A stretch of 47,133 bases of DNA. Source: Gammaproteobacteria bacterium (GTDB lineage Bacteria; Pseudomonadota; Gammaproteobacteria; Steroidobacterales; Steroidobacteraceae). Both the position numbers and the translations under genes were made by a program. Position 1 is the stretch's first letter, and each line of letters starts with the position of its first letter. Below are positions 16,629 to 26,405 of the stretch, piece after piece. The notes beneath the pieces are model-generated. The model ran no database searches, was not told the DNA's origin, and saw only the letters and a program-made list of their open reading frames with translations. Location of the stretch: assembly GCA_025359565.1 (NCBI GenBank), contig JANYFY010000006.1, positions 1 through 47,133 on the forward strand. The letters are read 5' to 3'.

Positions 16629-17741
16629 TTATAAATTCAGCGACGACACAATGAACTCACTCACAGATTCGGCGCTGAATTTATTCTCCGCCAACTTACG
16701 ACCCGCCACGCCCATCGATATCCAGTCCGCTTCGTTTCGAATGAATTTCTCCATGGCAGCAACTATCGAGTCCACATCACGAATAGGCACCAAAAATCCG
16801 GTCAATCCATCCACCACCGTTTCACGACATCCCGGCGCGTCGGTTGTGATTACCGCGCGACCGGTGGCCATCGCCTCCAGAACTGTGCGCGGCGTGCCTT
16901 CGCGATACGATGGCAACACGTACACCGCACACTTTGCCAAAGCGGGACGAACATCGTCCAAAACGCCCAAATAATCCAATAGGCCCGCGCTCACCCAGGA
17001 AGCCAGTTCACTGGAAGAAATTGCCGAAGGATTACTGTCGATCTCGCCAACGAGGTAAAAGGGAACCGCCGGATACCGTTCGCGAATAATTTTGCTCGCC
17101 ATTGCGTATTCTCGGACGCCTTTATCCCGCAATAACCTGCTGATCATTAAGAAAGAAACCGTTGCCGGCGCCGCAACTGCGGAAAACTGAACTAGGTCGA
17201 CTCCCGAACCGTTCACTACTCGAGACTTTCCGCTACCGACTAACCGCAACTCGACAAACAGATCTCGATCATCAGTGTTTTGAAAAAATACGACATCCGT
17301 GTAGCGCAACGCAAACCAATACAACGCAGCGACAATTGACTTCGATAACTTCCGCATGTATCCGGCGCCGTCGGTAAACGCGTAGCCCAAGCCGGTAATC
17401 AAGGCTGCGATGCGCGGAATCCCCGCCAATTTAGCTGCGATTGTTCCATAAATCACGGGTTTAACCGTGTAGGACACAACGCAATCCGGACCCAGTTGCC
17501 GCAAAACCATTACTAACCTCAATAAGGTCACAATATCTGCCAAAGGATTCATGGATGTTCGTTGAATGGCCACCGGCCGAAACACTACGCCCATTGCAGC
17601 CAGCACTTGCGCGGTACGGTCACAATTTGGGGCGAGGGTTGTGACACGGTGTCCCCTAGCCAACAACTTCTCAATTAGTGGGCGACGAAAATTTATCAAC
17701 GAATTCGCAACGCCTGCGATAATCACGACATGTCTACCCAC
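16629..17741 (-). CDS. GT4 glycosyltransferase, PglA-like
   Basis: 370 residues, GT-B fold. The acceptor-side N-terminus has SLINFRRPLIEKLLARGHRV and the VVSYTVKPVIYGTIAA segment typical of the PglA/Cap1F group. The donor domain has SRLLRDKGVREY and the E-x7-E motif in REGTPRTVLEAMATGRAVI. PglA relatives add HexNAc to undecaprenyl-diphospho-bacillosamine, which fits the phosphoglycosyl transferase, acetyltransferase and aminotransferase of this locus. The sugar added cannot be read from sequence. Its start overlaps the asparagine-synthetase gene by 8 bp. Confidence 0.85.
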   Translation of the reverse strand: MGRHVVIIAGVANSLINFRRPLIEKLLARGHRVTTLAPNCDRTAQVLAAMGVVFRPVAIQRTSMNPLADIVTLLRLVMVLRQLGPDCVVSYTVKPVIYGTIAAKLAGIPRIAALITGLGYAFTDGAGYMRKLSKSIVAALYWFALRYTDVVFFQNTDDRDLFVELRLVGSGKSRVVNGSGVDLVQFSAVAAPATVSFLMISRLLRDKGVREYAMASKIIRERYPAVPFYLVGEIDSNPSAISSSELASWVSAGLLDYLGVLDDVRPALAKCAVYVLPSYREGTPRTVLEAMATGRAVITTDAPGCRETVVDGLTGFLVPIRDVDSIVAAMEKFIRNEADWISMGVAGRKLAENKFSAESVSEFIVSSLNL

Positions 17742-19692
17742 CGCGTTCTTGCTCCAGCCAGGAGTGCAGCATTATTACATTCCACAAATGGTACTCCATA
17801 CCATCTTGCCCCTCTAAATGTGAGGCCCAAACTCGCCGCACCATTTGCGTATCGACAAACCGATACCTATCTAGTACAACGCCGTTCAAATTACTCTCCG
17901 CCCAATCGCGCAGTGGACCGCGCAACCATGCCCCCAATGGCACGCCAAATCCGCTCTTCGGTCGATCTATTAATTTCTGCGGCACGTAACGATGCAAAAT
18001 TGTGCGTAGAACGGATTTCCCTACCGAACCCTTTATCTTCGCTTGCAATGGGATGCGCCACGCCAAATTGAAAACATTCGGGTCGAGAAATGGAATGCGG
18101 CTTTCCAATGCGACAGCCATCGTTGCGCGGTCAACCTTAACTAAAATATCGTCGGGCAGATAGCCGAGCAGATCGGCTATCATCATCCGCTCACTAAATT
18201 GGAACCCCTTAGTACTTTGAGCGGTCAACAACCCAGGACCGCCCGAAGTTGCAGCACGATGGCGATCACCGACAGGCATCCAAAAGGAAACCAGCTGTTG
18301 ATAGATTGCGTCCAACGAATTCGCCGAGAGCGTACGCCCGAGCTTATGAACCTTGTACCCGAGGATTCGCTGAGGCGCGCGACCTCGCCAACTTGATATT
18401 AGTGTATTTAGTCGATCCCAAGCCCCCACAGACACATACTGAAGACCCTTGCCGATAGATGCCCGAATCATTCTTGGAACAAAAACTTCTACTATCTGCA
18501 GTCTCTTAGCCAACAAATGCCTGTTATATCCTCCAAAAAGCTCATCCCCGGCGTCCCCCGTTAATGCAACGGTCACATGTTGGCGCGCTAAGCGAGCTAC
18601 CAAATGGGTGGGTATTTGCGACGAATCGGCGAAAGGCTCATCAAACATCGACGCTAACTTAGGAACGATAGCGAGCATCTCGCTTGCGGTAACCACGAAA
18701 TTAGTGTGTTCGGTACCAAGATGTTTAGCTACATTTTCCGCATACGTGCTTTCGTCGTAGGCAGCCTCATTAAACCCGATCGAAAATGTACGTATAGCGC
18801 TAGACACCTGCGCTTGCATTAGACTTGCGACCACAGACGAATCAATTCCGCCCGATAAGAACACTCCTAGTGGAACGTCGGCGACCATTCGAAGTGCAAT
18901 AGCTTTTTTGAGTTCATCCTCCAAGATGAAACCCATCTCATGTTCATCGCACTTAAGGATATTTGTTCTAGCCTGCAAGACCACGCGTTCCGCCGACCAA
19001 TATACTGTCGGTTCATCCAATTGATTACTCGCCGCATTTGGACAAATCGGCAACCACGTGCCCGCCGGCAGTTTACGAATTCCTGAATATATGGAATTCG
19101 GCGTTGGCACATAACAGAACTGTAAGAACATTCGGACAGCATCGGGATCTACATCGCCCCGCCAACCTGGAAATGCACGAAATGCCTTGAGCTCAGAACC
19201 AAATAGGAACACTCCGCGATTCCACCCGTAGTACAGCGGTTTCTCGCCAAACCGATCACGGGCCAAGTACAATTTGGCCTCTGATGCGTCCCATAGAGCA
19301 AACGCAAACATTCCATTAAATCGGCCCAGCGCTTCCTTAAGGCCCCAACGCACTATCGAAGCTAACAAGACTTCGGTATCGGACTTACCACGCCAGGCAA
19401 ATTCCATACCCGACCGCTCTAACTCAGCGCGCAGCGCCCGGTAGTTATAGAGTTCCCCATTAAAGACCACCGTATAGCGTCCACAAGGAGTGCTCATCGG
19501 CTGCGCACCATCCACCGACAAGTCCACTATTGCAAGTCGGCGATGAGCTAATCCAACTCCCGATGTTTGATCAAACCACTCACCGCATCCGTCTGGACCG
19601 CGGTGCGCAATTGCGTCCCCCATGGCACGAAGCACGCCGATGGCTTGCGCACCGCTATATTTCGTTCCCAAGAATCCCGCAATTCCGCACAC
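17734..19692 (-). CDS. Glutamine-hydrolysing asparagine synthetase homologue
   Basis: 652 residues, full length. The class II glutaminase domain needs cysteine at position 2, and GTG 19692 gives exactly M-C-G-I-A-G; a TTG two codons upstream would hide it. RGPDGCGEW and NGELYNYRALR complete the glutaminase. The synthetase domain has the pyrophosphatase loop SGGIDSSVVAS and TGDAGDELFGGYNRH. A run of G before the GTG serves as ribosome-binding site. In polysaccharide loci such proteins amidate sugar carboxylates (WbpS and WbtH type). With the UDP-sugar dehydrogenase and epimerase at 23.4-25.7 kb, a uronamide is a reasonable product. True asparagine synthesis is the alternative. Confidence 0.88.
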   Translation of the reverse strand: MCGIAGFLGTKYSGAQAIGVLRAMGDAIAHRGPDGCGEWFDQTSGVGLAHRRLAIVDLSVDGAQPMSTPCGRYTVVFNGELYNYRALRAELERSGMEFAWRGKSDTEVLLASIVRWGLKEALGRFNGMFAFALWDASEAKLYLARDRFGEKPLYYGWNRGVFLFGSELKAFRAFPGWRGDVDPDAVRMFLQFCYVPTPNSIYSGIRKLPAGTWLPICPNAASNQLDEPTVYWSAERVVLQARTNILKCDEHEMGFILEDELKKAIALRMVADVPLGVFLSGGIDSSVVASLMQAQVSSAIRTFSIGFNEAAYDESTYAENVAKHLGTEHTNFVVTASEMLAIVPKLASMFDEPFADSSQIPTHLVARLARQHVTVALTGDAGDELFGGYNRHLLAKRLQIVEVFVPRMIRASIGKGLQYVSVGAWDRLNTLISSWRGRAPQRILGYKVHKLGRTLSANSLDAIYQQLVSFWMPVGDRHRAATSGGPGLLTAQSTKGFQFSERMMIADLLGYLPDDILVKVDRATMAVALESRIPFLDPNVFNLAWRIPLQAKIKGSVGKSVLRTILHRYVPQKLIDRPKSGFGVPLGAWLRGPLRDWAESNLNGVVLDRYRFVDTQMVRRVWASHLEGQDGMEYHLWNVIMLHSWLEQERGG

Positions 19693-19938
19693 AGTCAACC
19701 CCCGCCGCCCGAATCCACAGAAAAACCTACGCTAGAGAGAAGTCTATCATCGCTTACCGGCGATCATCGAACTCCCAACCAATGCTCTTACGCACCGTGA
19801 CTTGCCTTGGAATCGCGGCATTTCAAAAATGGACTAATGAATTAGAGGATCCAACGGCGAATTAGAAATTTATGGTCGGCGCGCGGGCAATTTTCAAACC
19901 GTCATTAGGCGTTACCTAGAAAACGCCCATGCTCCAAT

Positions 19939-21954
19939 TCAGTGGAGGCTGATCAAATAGGATCCCGCTTTATAAGGGCCGAATAATTGAGGCCCGGACG
20001 GGGCATACACTTGAACTTGCACTTGATCGCAGGTATCTGAACTCGTGGACACCGTGTACGCGCCCTGCGACATATAACCGTTGCCGCCATCGATCGCAAA
20101 GAGACCGAGTTGTTCGCCCGTTTTTACACAAAGAACTCGAACGGCCCGACCGTAAAGTGTGCGCAATTGATGAATATCACGAACGTCGAATTGAAATCGA
20201 AATAGCGGTAGAGGTGCAAACGCCGGAACTATTGCCAGCACACTTCCGCCAGGTGGGTCGTAGCGAGCGACCAAACCTTTGGATCCGGAACCATCGATAT
20301 CCGATACCAACAGCAAGTCCTGCAGCGAATTACTATTGACGGTCCAACCGCTATCCACACAATTGAATACCCGCAAAGACGGCTGCATACATATAACGGG
20401 CGCCGATCCCTTCGGGTTTCCGCCGGCAACTACAATATCCAAAATATTATTGCCCATCAGGGCACCCACACCGATGCCGTTGGAACCATTTAGAACCGAT
20501 CCACCTCCCAACAAAGGAGTGCTTGCGTCAAACGCGAGTCGATTTCGAGCCTTGGAAGATCTACCACCCCAGAAAACCCGCGGCCCCGTAAAAGGATCAT
20601 TTTTGACAATATCGAAATACCCATCGTTATCGACATCACCCACAAACAACCCTTCATCAAGCACTCGGTTCACACCATACACATTAGGAACACGTCGGAA
20701 ATGAGCCGTGCCATCATTTAGCAATATCTCACATCCCGCAACTATATCCACATGTCCATCCAAATCAAAATCCACGGCGGCCGCACCTTCCGCAGTGGGC
20801 AGATAACCTGGAAAGTCTATGCCACGCTCGACCGCAACATCCTTGAATACCCCTTTTCCTTGATTGATTAGCAAGTCCCAACGCTCATATGTTGGAATAA
20901 AGACATCGATCAAACCATCTTCATTGAAATCGCCCAGCACCATCGTTTCACCATGGCCACCAATGCAGGTACCGTCCTCGCGCAACGGCGTGGAAAATTG
21001 GAACTGCCCATTCCCCTGATTAATTCCGATCAACGTACATCCAGCCCCATACACATTAGATATTACGTCATTCAGGCCGTCGCCATTAAAATCGGCGATC
21101 CGCACATCTCGGAAGTCTCTGCCACTAAATAGCGCTCCCAGCCCCAGCGAAGCATAATCTGCAAGCCCTGTTTCACTACCAAAACCTGCGGAACCAATCA
21201 CAGTATCCCGAGCATTTTCTGGATTATCCAAACTACCCACAACCGGGATTCCAACATAGTTTAGATTTTCAATGGTCGAAGAAACTGTTGCAACGGGCTT
21301 GGACGTAAAGAGCTTCGAACCATCCGCATTAGCAGCAACCCATTGATACTGTACCGAAGCAGAGGCAGGCAACGCGGCAAGCGACAACTGCGAGTCGAAA
21401 CTATTCGCCCAAACCACCGTACTGCCTACGCTCCTAGCGGTAAGGTAAACCTTGTACCCTTTTATGGAAGGCAACCATGCGCCCCACGTTAGCTCAGCTA
21501 TACCGTTGTGGAAGTACACGATCGGATCCGGCAACAGCGTGGTTACGGAAGTAATTGCACCGGCGATGGCAGGAGTACTCGTATAACTCCATGATGACAG
21601 CAGAAAATCCCCAACAAGCTCCCTAATAAACGGGCACTGCAACCCCGACAGGGATGGATCCGCTAAACCGTTACGCACTACACTGACACTTACCGCACTC
21701 ATGGAGCGGCACTCAACTACAGTGCCGTAGTCGGCAATCCTCGCCGAAATCTGCACCGCACCACCTCCGGAAGTCGTCGACACATCCGAGACCGCGTTCG
21801 CCGACAACAGCGCAGCATACGCCGCACGGATAGCCGCTTCCGGTCCTCCCGACGCTCCCCCATTACATGCCGAAAGCAAGACTTGAAACATCACAAAAAC
21901 GGATGCGCCAATCGCCTTAAAGAAACAGCTCAGCGCCAGCCTATCCGACAACAC
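19939..21954 (-). CDS. FG-GAP/VCBS-repeat lipoprotein
   Basis: 671 residues. A signal sequence ends in a lipobox, LLSAC, so the protein should be lipid-anchored. Residues about 170-240 look like a fibronectin-type domain (GYKVYLTARSVGS, YQWVAANADGS). The C-terminal half contains calcium-loop repeats of an integrin-like beta-propeller: DFNGDGLND, DFNEDGLID, DFDLDGHVD and DVDNDGYFD. A surface or periplasmic binding role, perhaps for the locus glycan, is inferred. Genes of this kind are not part of the standard Wzx/Wzy set. A gap of 246 bp separates it from the downstream asparagine-synthetase gene, so it may be transcribed separately. Confidence 0.82.
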   Translation of the reverse strand: MLSDRLALSCFFKAIGASVFVMFQVLLSACNGGASGGPEAAIRAAYAALLSANAVSDVSTTSGGGAVQISARIADYGTVVECRSMSAVSVSVVRNGLADPSLSGLQCPFIRELVGDFLLSSWSYTSTPAIAGAITSVTTLLPDPIVYFHNGIAELTWGAWLPSIKGYKVYLTARSVGSTVVWANSFDSQLSLAALPASASVQYQWVAANADGSKLFTSKPVATVSSTIENLNYVGIPVVGSLDNPENARDTVIGSAGFGSETGLADYASLGLGALFSGRDFRDVRIADFNGDGLNDVISNVYGAGCTLIGINQGNGQFQFSTPLREDGTCIGGHGETMVLGDFNEDGLIDVFIPTYERWDLLINQGKGVFKDVAVERGIDFPGYLPTAEGAAAVDFDLDGHVDIVAGCEILLNDGTAHFRRVPNVYGVNRVLDEGLFVGDVDNDGYFDIVKNDPFTGPRVFWGGRSSKARNRLAFDASTPLLGGGSVLNGSNGIGVGALMGNNILDIVVAGGNPKGSAPVICMQPSLRVFNCVDSGWTVNSNSLQDLLLVSDIDGSGSKGLVARYDPPGGSVLAIVPAFAPLPLFRFQFDVRDIHQLRTLYGRAVRVLCVKTGEQLGLFAIDGGNGYMSQGAYTVSTSSDTCDQVQVQVYAPSGPQLFGPYKAGSYLISLH

Positions 21955-22334
21955 TGATACACGTCTTATAGTAATGTTTTGCAGGCTAAACCGAGTAATT
22001 ACATAATTTTACAAGATAGCATGGATCGACATTTCATCCAAACCGATCGCCCATCGACGCAGGAACATGACTTCCGCGATAAATCCGCCCAACGCGCCGG
22101 TTAACCGGGGAGGCAGAGCCACCGGCATTCGAAATTCACATATTTCAAGTGCAATCGACAATAAAGGGGTCGCGAGGGTAAAGTGCTCCCCTATTTATTT
22201 TTACGACTAAGCGCAAGAGACCCATCATTTGACCCTCATCAAATATCCAAAAAATCATTCGCTCTAAATATGCCCAACGAATTGCAACACGGGAATATTA
22301 GCGGCAGAAATGAGGTACCACGAAGGAATGCCAC
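21955..22334. other. Divergent intergenic region, no gene seen
   Basis: 380 bp between the FG-GAP lipoprotein and the GT4 gene. It holds a weak hairpin (AGGGG 22165-22169 with CCCCT 22188-22192) followed by a T-rich stretch, which could end a transcript, and otherwise nothing I can name. No JUMPstart-like sequence was found. Confidence 0.35.
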
Positions 22335-23456
22335 GTGAAGCTTTTGGCTTTAACTCGCTTCGGTCCTGAGGGCGGTAGTAGTCGAGTCCGATTCTATGAG
22401 TATGCGCCTTGGTTGGCTCAAGCCGGCATTCAATTCGAATTCCAAGCGTTATTGTCACCCAGATATTTGCAACAACTCTACGCCACAAAAACACGTTCAC
22501 TTCCGGAACTCTTGGAGGATTATCTCAAACGGGCAAAACATCTAATTTCTGCCAGCCAATACGACATATGGTGGATCGAGAAAGAATTATGGCCCTACGC
22601 GCCCTACTTCCTCGAAAAGTGCTTCACGCGAAAATCCCCGGTGAAGATTTACGACTACGACGATGCCGTATTTCACACCTATGATCGCTCACCCTCCGCC
22701 ATCACACGCACGGTGCTCGGCAGGAAGATTGACCAAGTTATGGGCGCAGCAGATATAGTTTTCGCCGGGAATACTTATATTGGCGCGCGCGCCATCGCCG
22801 CTGGTGCAGCTCAGGTAGAATTATTGCCGAGCGTCGTCGATCTTTCTCGATACCCACTAGTGAAGCGCGCTGGGCCAAGTGTGCAAAAACCGGATAATCG
22901 GCCAATTATAGGCTGGGTTGGCTCACCGTCTACGCGCATCGAATTAACGTCCATAAGCTCAACACTGGAGCGAATCGTAAAACGCACAAACTGTCGATTC
23001 GTCACTGTTGGCGACGGTGGAACAACTCTACTATTTGACGGTCATGAGTCCAAATCGTGGACGTATGAGGGCGAGGTTGCACAACTCCATGATTTTGATA
23101 TCGGAATTATGCCACTGCGGGACTTGGAATTTCAGCGAGGCAAGTGCGGGTATAAATTGATTCAATACATGGCGTGTTCCAAACCTGTAGTCGCATCGCC
23201 TGTTGGGGTAAATTGTCAGATCGTCAAACACGGAATCAACGGTTATTTGGCCTCTACTGAAAAAGAATGGGAGTCCCGACTGGTCGAGTTACTGGACGAC
23301 GTTAAGCTGCGAAGGCAAATTGGAATTAATGGACGCGCAACTATTGAAACCGAATATAGTTTTCAGGTTACCGGGCCAAAAGTTGCCCAACTAATGTTCG
23401 ACGCAGTCAAATTGCGTAAGGAATCGGCACCAAGAAACCTGAGCCGCTCACGCTGA
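22335..23456 (+). CDS. GT4-type glycosyltransferase
   Basis: 373 residues, GT-B fold. The start [27 protein letters not shown] is followed by [14 protein letters not shown], a conserved acidic segment of a GT4 subgroup. The donor-binding half has [20 protein letters not shown] and [26 protein letters not shown] 22335 is supported by GAAGGAA 6 nt upstream. It lies on the plus strand, convergent with the epimerase gene and overlapping it by 9 bp. It probably adds one sugar of the repeat unit. The fragment at 10561 is a relative. Confidence 0.86.
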   Translation: MKLLALTRFGPEGGSSRVRFYEYAPWLAQAGIQFEFQALLSPRYLQQLYATKTRSLPELLEDYLKRAKHLISASQYDIWWIEKELWPYAPYFLEKCFTRKSPVKIYDYDDAVFHTYDRSPSAITRTVLGRKIDQVMGAADIVFAGNTYIGARAIAAGAAQVELLPSVVDLSRYPLVKRAGPSVQKPDNRPIIGWVGSPSTRIELTSISSTLERIVKRTNCRFVTVGDGGTTLLFDGHESKSWTYEGEVAQLHDFDIGIMPLRDLEFQRGKCGYKLIQYMACSKPVVASPVGVNCQIVKHGINGYLASTEKEWESRLVELLDDVKLRRQIGINGRATIETEYSFQVTGPKVAQLMFDAVKLRKESAPRNLSRSR

Positions 23457-24461
23457 GGGCTTATAGTAATCTAAATACCACCGAACAAAACGCGTAACGC
23501 CTTCTTCAACCGAGACTTTAGGCGAGTAACCGATATCGCGTGCAATATCCCTGATGTCAGCGCAAGTGTCCGGCACATCGCCAATCTGCAAGGGAAGTAG
23601 ATTTTTCCGTGCTTTGCGCCCCAAACACTCTTCAATCAACTCTATATATCGAATTAACTCTACGGGCCGGTTGCTCCCAATATTGTAAATCCTATAGGGC
23701 GCCGCGCTGCTGCTCGGATCCGAATTAACGCTATCCCAATTAGATTGCTCGGCCGGCGCCTTATCGAGTACGCCGACGATACCGCTAACAATATCATCTA
23801 TATAGGTAAAGTCACGTTTATGATGCCCGTGATTGAATACGTCAATTGGCTCATTAGCAAGAATGTTGCGAGTAAACAAAAACAAAGCCATGTCCGGGCG
23901 ACCCCAAGGGCCATATGCGGTAAAGAATCGCAGCCCTGTAGTGGGCAACTTATAGAGATTAGAATACGAGTGCGCCATCATTTCGTTAGCCTTCTTGGTG
24001 GCGGCGTAAAAAGAAAGCGGATGATCAACGTTGTCATGCACTGAAAATGGAGTTTTCGAATTTGACCCATATACGGAGCTACTGGACGCATACACCAAAT
24101 GCTCCACTGCCTCACGCCCACATCCCTCCAATACATTGGTTGTTCCGACTAAATTACTGTCAACGTAAGCATGTGGATTCTCTATGGAATAACGCACTCC
24201 GGCTTGCGCGCCCAGGTGAACAACCCGGGCAAATCTCTCTCTTTGAAACAAATCCTGCATACCGGATCGATCAGCAAGATCAAGTCTATAAAAACGAAAA
24301 CCGGGAAACTTAGATAGACGCTCAATACGCGCCTCTTTGAGGGCCGGATCATAATAACTATTGAGATTGTCTATGCCGACGACTTGCTCGCCTCGTTCTA
24401 ATAAATGCGTGGCCGTGTGCGAACCGATAAATCCCGCAGCGCCGGTAACCAAGATCTTCAT
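23448..24461 (-). CDS. UDP-hexuronate 4-epimerase (extended SDR)
   Basis: 337 residues of the NAD-dependent epimerase/dehydratase family. The Rossmann motif is [11 protein letters not shown], the catalytic serine and the YxxxK pair are in YASSSSVYG and [10 protein letters not shown]. The loop [18 protein letters not shown] is typical of bacterial UDP-glucuronate 4-epimerases, and [15 protein letters not shown] continues the match. Next to a TviB-like dehydrogenase it may instead act on the N-acetylated uronic acid, giving UDP-GalA or UDP-GalNAcA. It follows the dehydrogenase gene after 5 bp, forming an operon pair. Confidence 0.87.
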   Translation of the reverse strand: MKILVTGAAGFIGSHTATHLLERGEQVVGIDNLNSYYDPALKEARIERLSKFPGFRFYRLDLADRSGMQDLFQRERFARVVHLGAQAGVRYSIENPHAYVDSNLVGTTNVLEGCGREAVEHLVYASSSSVYGSNSKTPFSVHDNVDHPLSFYAATKKANEMMAHSYSNLYKLPTTGLRFFTAYGPWGRPDMALFLFTRNILANEPIDVFNHGHHKRDFTYIDDIVSGIVGVLDKAPAEQSNWDSVNSDPSSSAAPYRIYNIGSNRPVELIRYIELIEECLGRKARKNLLPLQIGDVPDTCADIRDIARDIGYSPKVSVEEGVTRFVRWYLDYYKPSA

Positions 24462-24466
24462 TTAAT

Positions 24467-25738
24467 TTACAGCCTCGAATTCGTCGCTTGCGCAGGGAAT
24501 AGGTATTTAATGTCGTAAATCACATGACGTTTCTTGGCAAATCCGCGTATCGACTTTAGACCCATCTCCTTAAACACAGCATGACCGACCGCCAAAACGA
24601 TCGCATCGTAAAACCCGGCCCTGGGCTTGCGTACAAGCTTTAGTCCGTATTCGTGCTGTGTAGCAGCGGCTGCGGCCCACGGGTCGAATATGTCGACCTT
24701 GGCGCTATAGCGCTGCAGCTCCCGCACCACGTCGACTACCTTAGTGTTGCGTAGATCCGGGCAGTTCTCTTTGAATGTCAACCCCATCATCAATATGCGT
24801 GCGCCCTTAACCGGCATGGATTTGTCCGTGAGCAACTTCACGATCTCGCCCGCAATATAAAGACCCATATTGTCATTGATTCTTCGTCCCGCGAGTATCA
24901 TCTCCGGGTGATAGCCAATTTCCTGAGCCTTGTGGGTCAAATAATAAGGATCAACACCGATACAATGCCCCCCAACAAGACCAGGCCAAAAGGGTAAAAA
25001 ATTCCATTTGGTCCCGGCAGCTTTCAGCACCTCTTCAGTATTAATACCCATGCGCTTAAATATCAATGCTAACTCGTTTATCAAAGCGATATTGACGTCG
25101 CGCTGAGTATTTTCAATTACCTTCGCTGCCTCTGCAACGCGAATGCTTGGCGCACGATATGTACCGGCATTGACAATGCTCGCATATAGCGCCTCGACGC
25201 GATCGGCAGCAATCGGCGTAGATCCCGCAGTAACTTTAACTATGGATGTGAGCCGATGCTGCTTGTCCCCCGGATTGATACGTTCAGGACTGTAACCGAC
25301 AAAAAAATCCCGATTAAACTTTAAGCCCGACACTCGCTCCAGAATCGGAACACAGACCTCCTCGGTGCAGCCCGGATATACCGTCGATTCATATACAACA
25401 AGGTCATGCTTTGACAGCACCTGGCCGACGCTTTCGCTAGCCATGATCATCGGTCCAAGATCCGGCCGCTTGTATTGATCGATCGGCGTGGGAACCGTGA
25501 CAATATAGGTATTGCAACGTTTTAGCGCTCGAATATTAGTGCTGAAAACGAGATTAGTAGAGTGCTTCAGTTCTTTGGAACTGACTTCCAATGTCGAATC
25601 CCGCCCCCTACTAAGCTGCCTTATCCTTTCGCGGTTAATATCGTAACCAGTAGTCGGATATTGCCGACCAAATTCTACGGCGAGCGGCAGGCCCACATAG
25701 CCAAGACCAATTACACCGACACGCGTCCCTCGCAACAT
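24467..25738 (-). CDS. Nucleotide-sugar 6-dehydrogenase, TviB/WbpO-like
   Basis: 423 residues from ATG 25738. It shows the NAD motif [18 protein letters not shown], the middle-domain segment [18 protein letters not shown], and the catalytic cysteine in [21 protein letters not shown]. This branch (Vi antigen TviB, WbpO) oxidises UDP-GlcNAc or UDP-GalNAc at C-6 to the uronic acid using two NAD+. GTG 25759 is an alternative start with GGTGAG close by; longer frames would run into the upstream gene. With the epimerase it supplies an acidic sugar precursor to the locus. Confidence 0.88.
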   Translation of the reverse strand: MLRGTRVGVIGLGYVGLPLAVEFGRQYPTTGYDINRERIRQLSRGRDSTLEVSSKELKHSTNLVFSTNIRALKRCNTYIVTVPTPIDQYKRPDLGPMIMASESVGQVLSKHDLVVYESTVYPGCTEEVCVPILERVSGLKFNRDFFVGYSPERINPGDKQHRLTSIVKVTAGSTPIAADRVEALYASIVNAGTYRAPSIRVAEAAKVIENTQRDVNIALINELALIFKRMGINTEEVLKAAGTKWNFLPFWPGLVGGHCIGVDPYYLTHKAQEIGYHPEMILAGRRINDNMGLYIAGEIVKLLTDKSMPVKGARILMMGLTFKENCPDLRNTKVVDVVRELQRYSAKVDIFDPWAAAAATQHEYGLKLVRKPRAGFYDAIVLAVGHAVFKEMGLKSIRGFAKKRHVIYDIKYLFPAQATNSRL

Positions 25739-25779
25739 GAAATTGCGCTTTATCTTCACAAACTCACCCGGCCTTGTAA

Positions 25780-26367
25780 CTAGAGACCAGCACTCTTTAG
25801 TGCCAGCACCCCAATCGCGATGTTGTACAAAATAGTCGTCCCTGCCTGCCACAGCGGCAATGCCCGCACGCGTTCCGCATCGAGCGGCACAATAATGGCG
25901 TCTCCCGAGTGAATGTCGACGTTTTGTGTACGCCTAAACCAACCGCTCGAACGACCGCCAGCGACCACATCGCCATTCGCCCGCGCCACGTAGATTCGTT
26001 TCTTGTCGGCCTTCTGCGTGAGTCCGCCACTCTTGGCAACGTAATCATCCCTAGTAAGGCCTTCCTGGTACACATGGGAAGTCGGACTCTGAACTTCGCC
26101 CAATATGGTAATTTCCTGGGTCTTCTTCGGAACCACGAGTTTGTCGCCATCGCGGAGCACAACATCGCCAAGCGCAATCTTAGTACCGGCGCCGTCTCCC
26201 TTACCAAGCACACTTTGAATAAGGCTATTTTGTGTATCCGCGGGCAAGCTCTTAAGAATGCTGAGCTGATCGGAGCTAGGGGTCTGCGCTAGGACGGTTG
26301 TGCCGAACGGCATCGCCACCAATAAGACACCCAGAATTTTAAAATTCAATCGCGCACTCCAAGCCAT
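25780..26367 (-). CDS. Shortened SLBB polysaccharide export protein (Wza-like, internal deletion)
   Basis: 195 residues, whereas relatives are 600-1000. Residues 1-27 are a signal peptide ending VLAQ, and residues 28-62 ([25 protein letters not shown]) are the usual N-terminal linker. The sequence then jumps straight to the C-terminal end of the family: a last SLBB domain ([18 protein letters not shown]), [21 protein letters not shown], and the terminal [17 protein letters not shown] plus a hydrophobic helix. The Poly_export domain and the other SLBB domains are absent while the frame stays open. It is either an in-frame deletion remnant or a reduced protein. It stands at the head of the reverse-strand dehydrogenase/epimerase genes. 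Confidence 0.78.
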   Translation of the reverse strand: MAWSARLNFKILGVLLVAMPFGTTVLAQTPSSDQLSILKSLPADTQNSLIQSVLGKGDGAGTKIALGDVVLRDGDKLVVPKKTQEITILGEVQSPTSHVYQEGLTRDDYVAKSGGLTQKADKKRIYVARANGDVVAGGRSSGWFRRTQNVDIHSGDAIIVPLDAERVRALPLWQAGTTILYNIAIGVLALKSAGL

Positions 26368-26405
26368 TTTTCACGTAAAAACAAAAACTTAACCAATCGG
26401 ACGGG

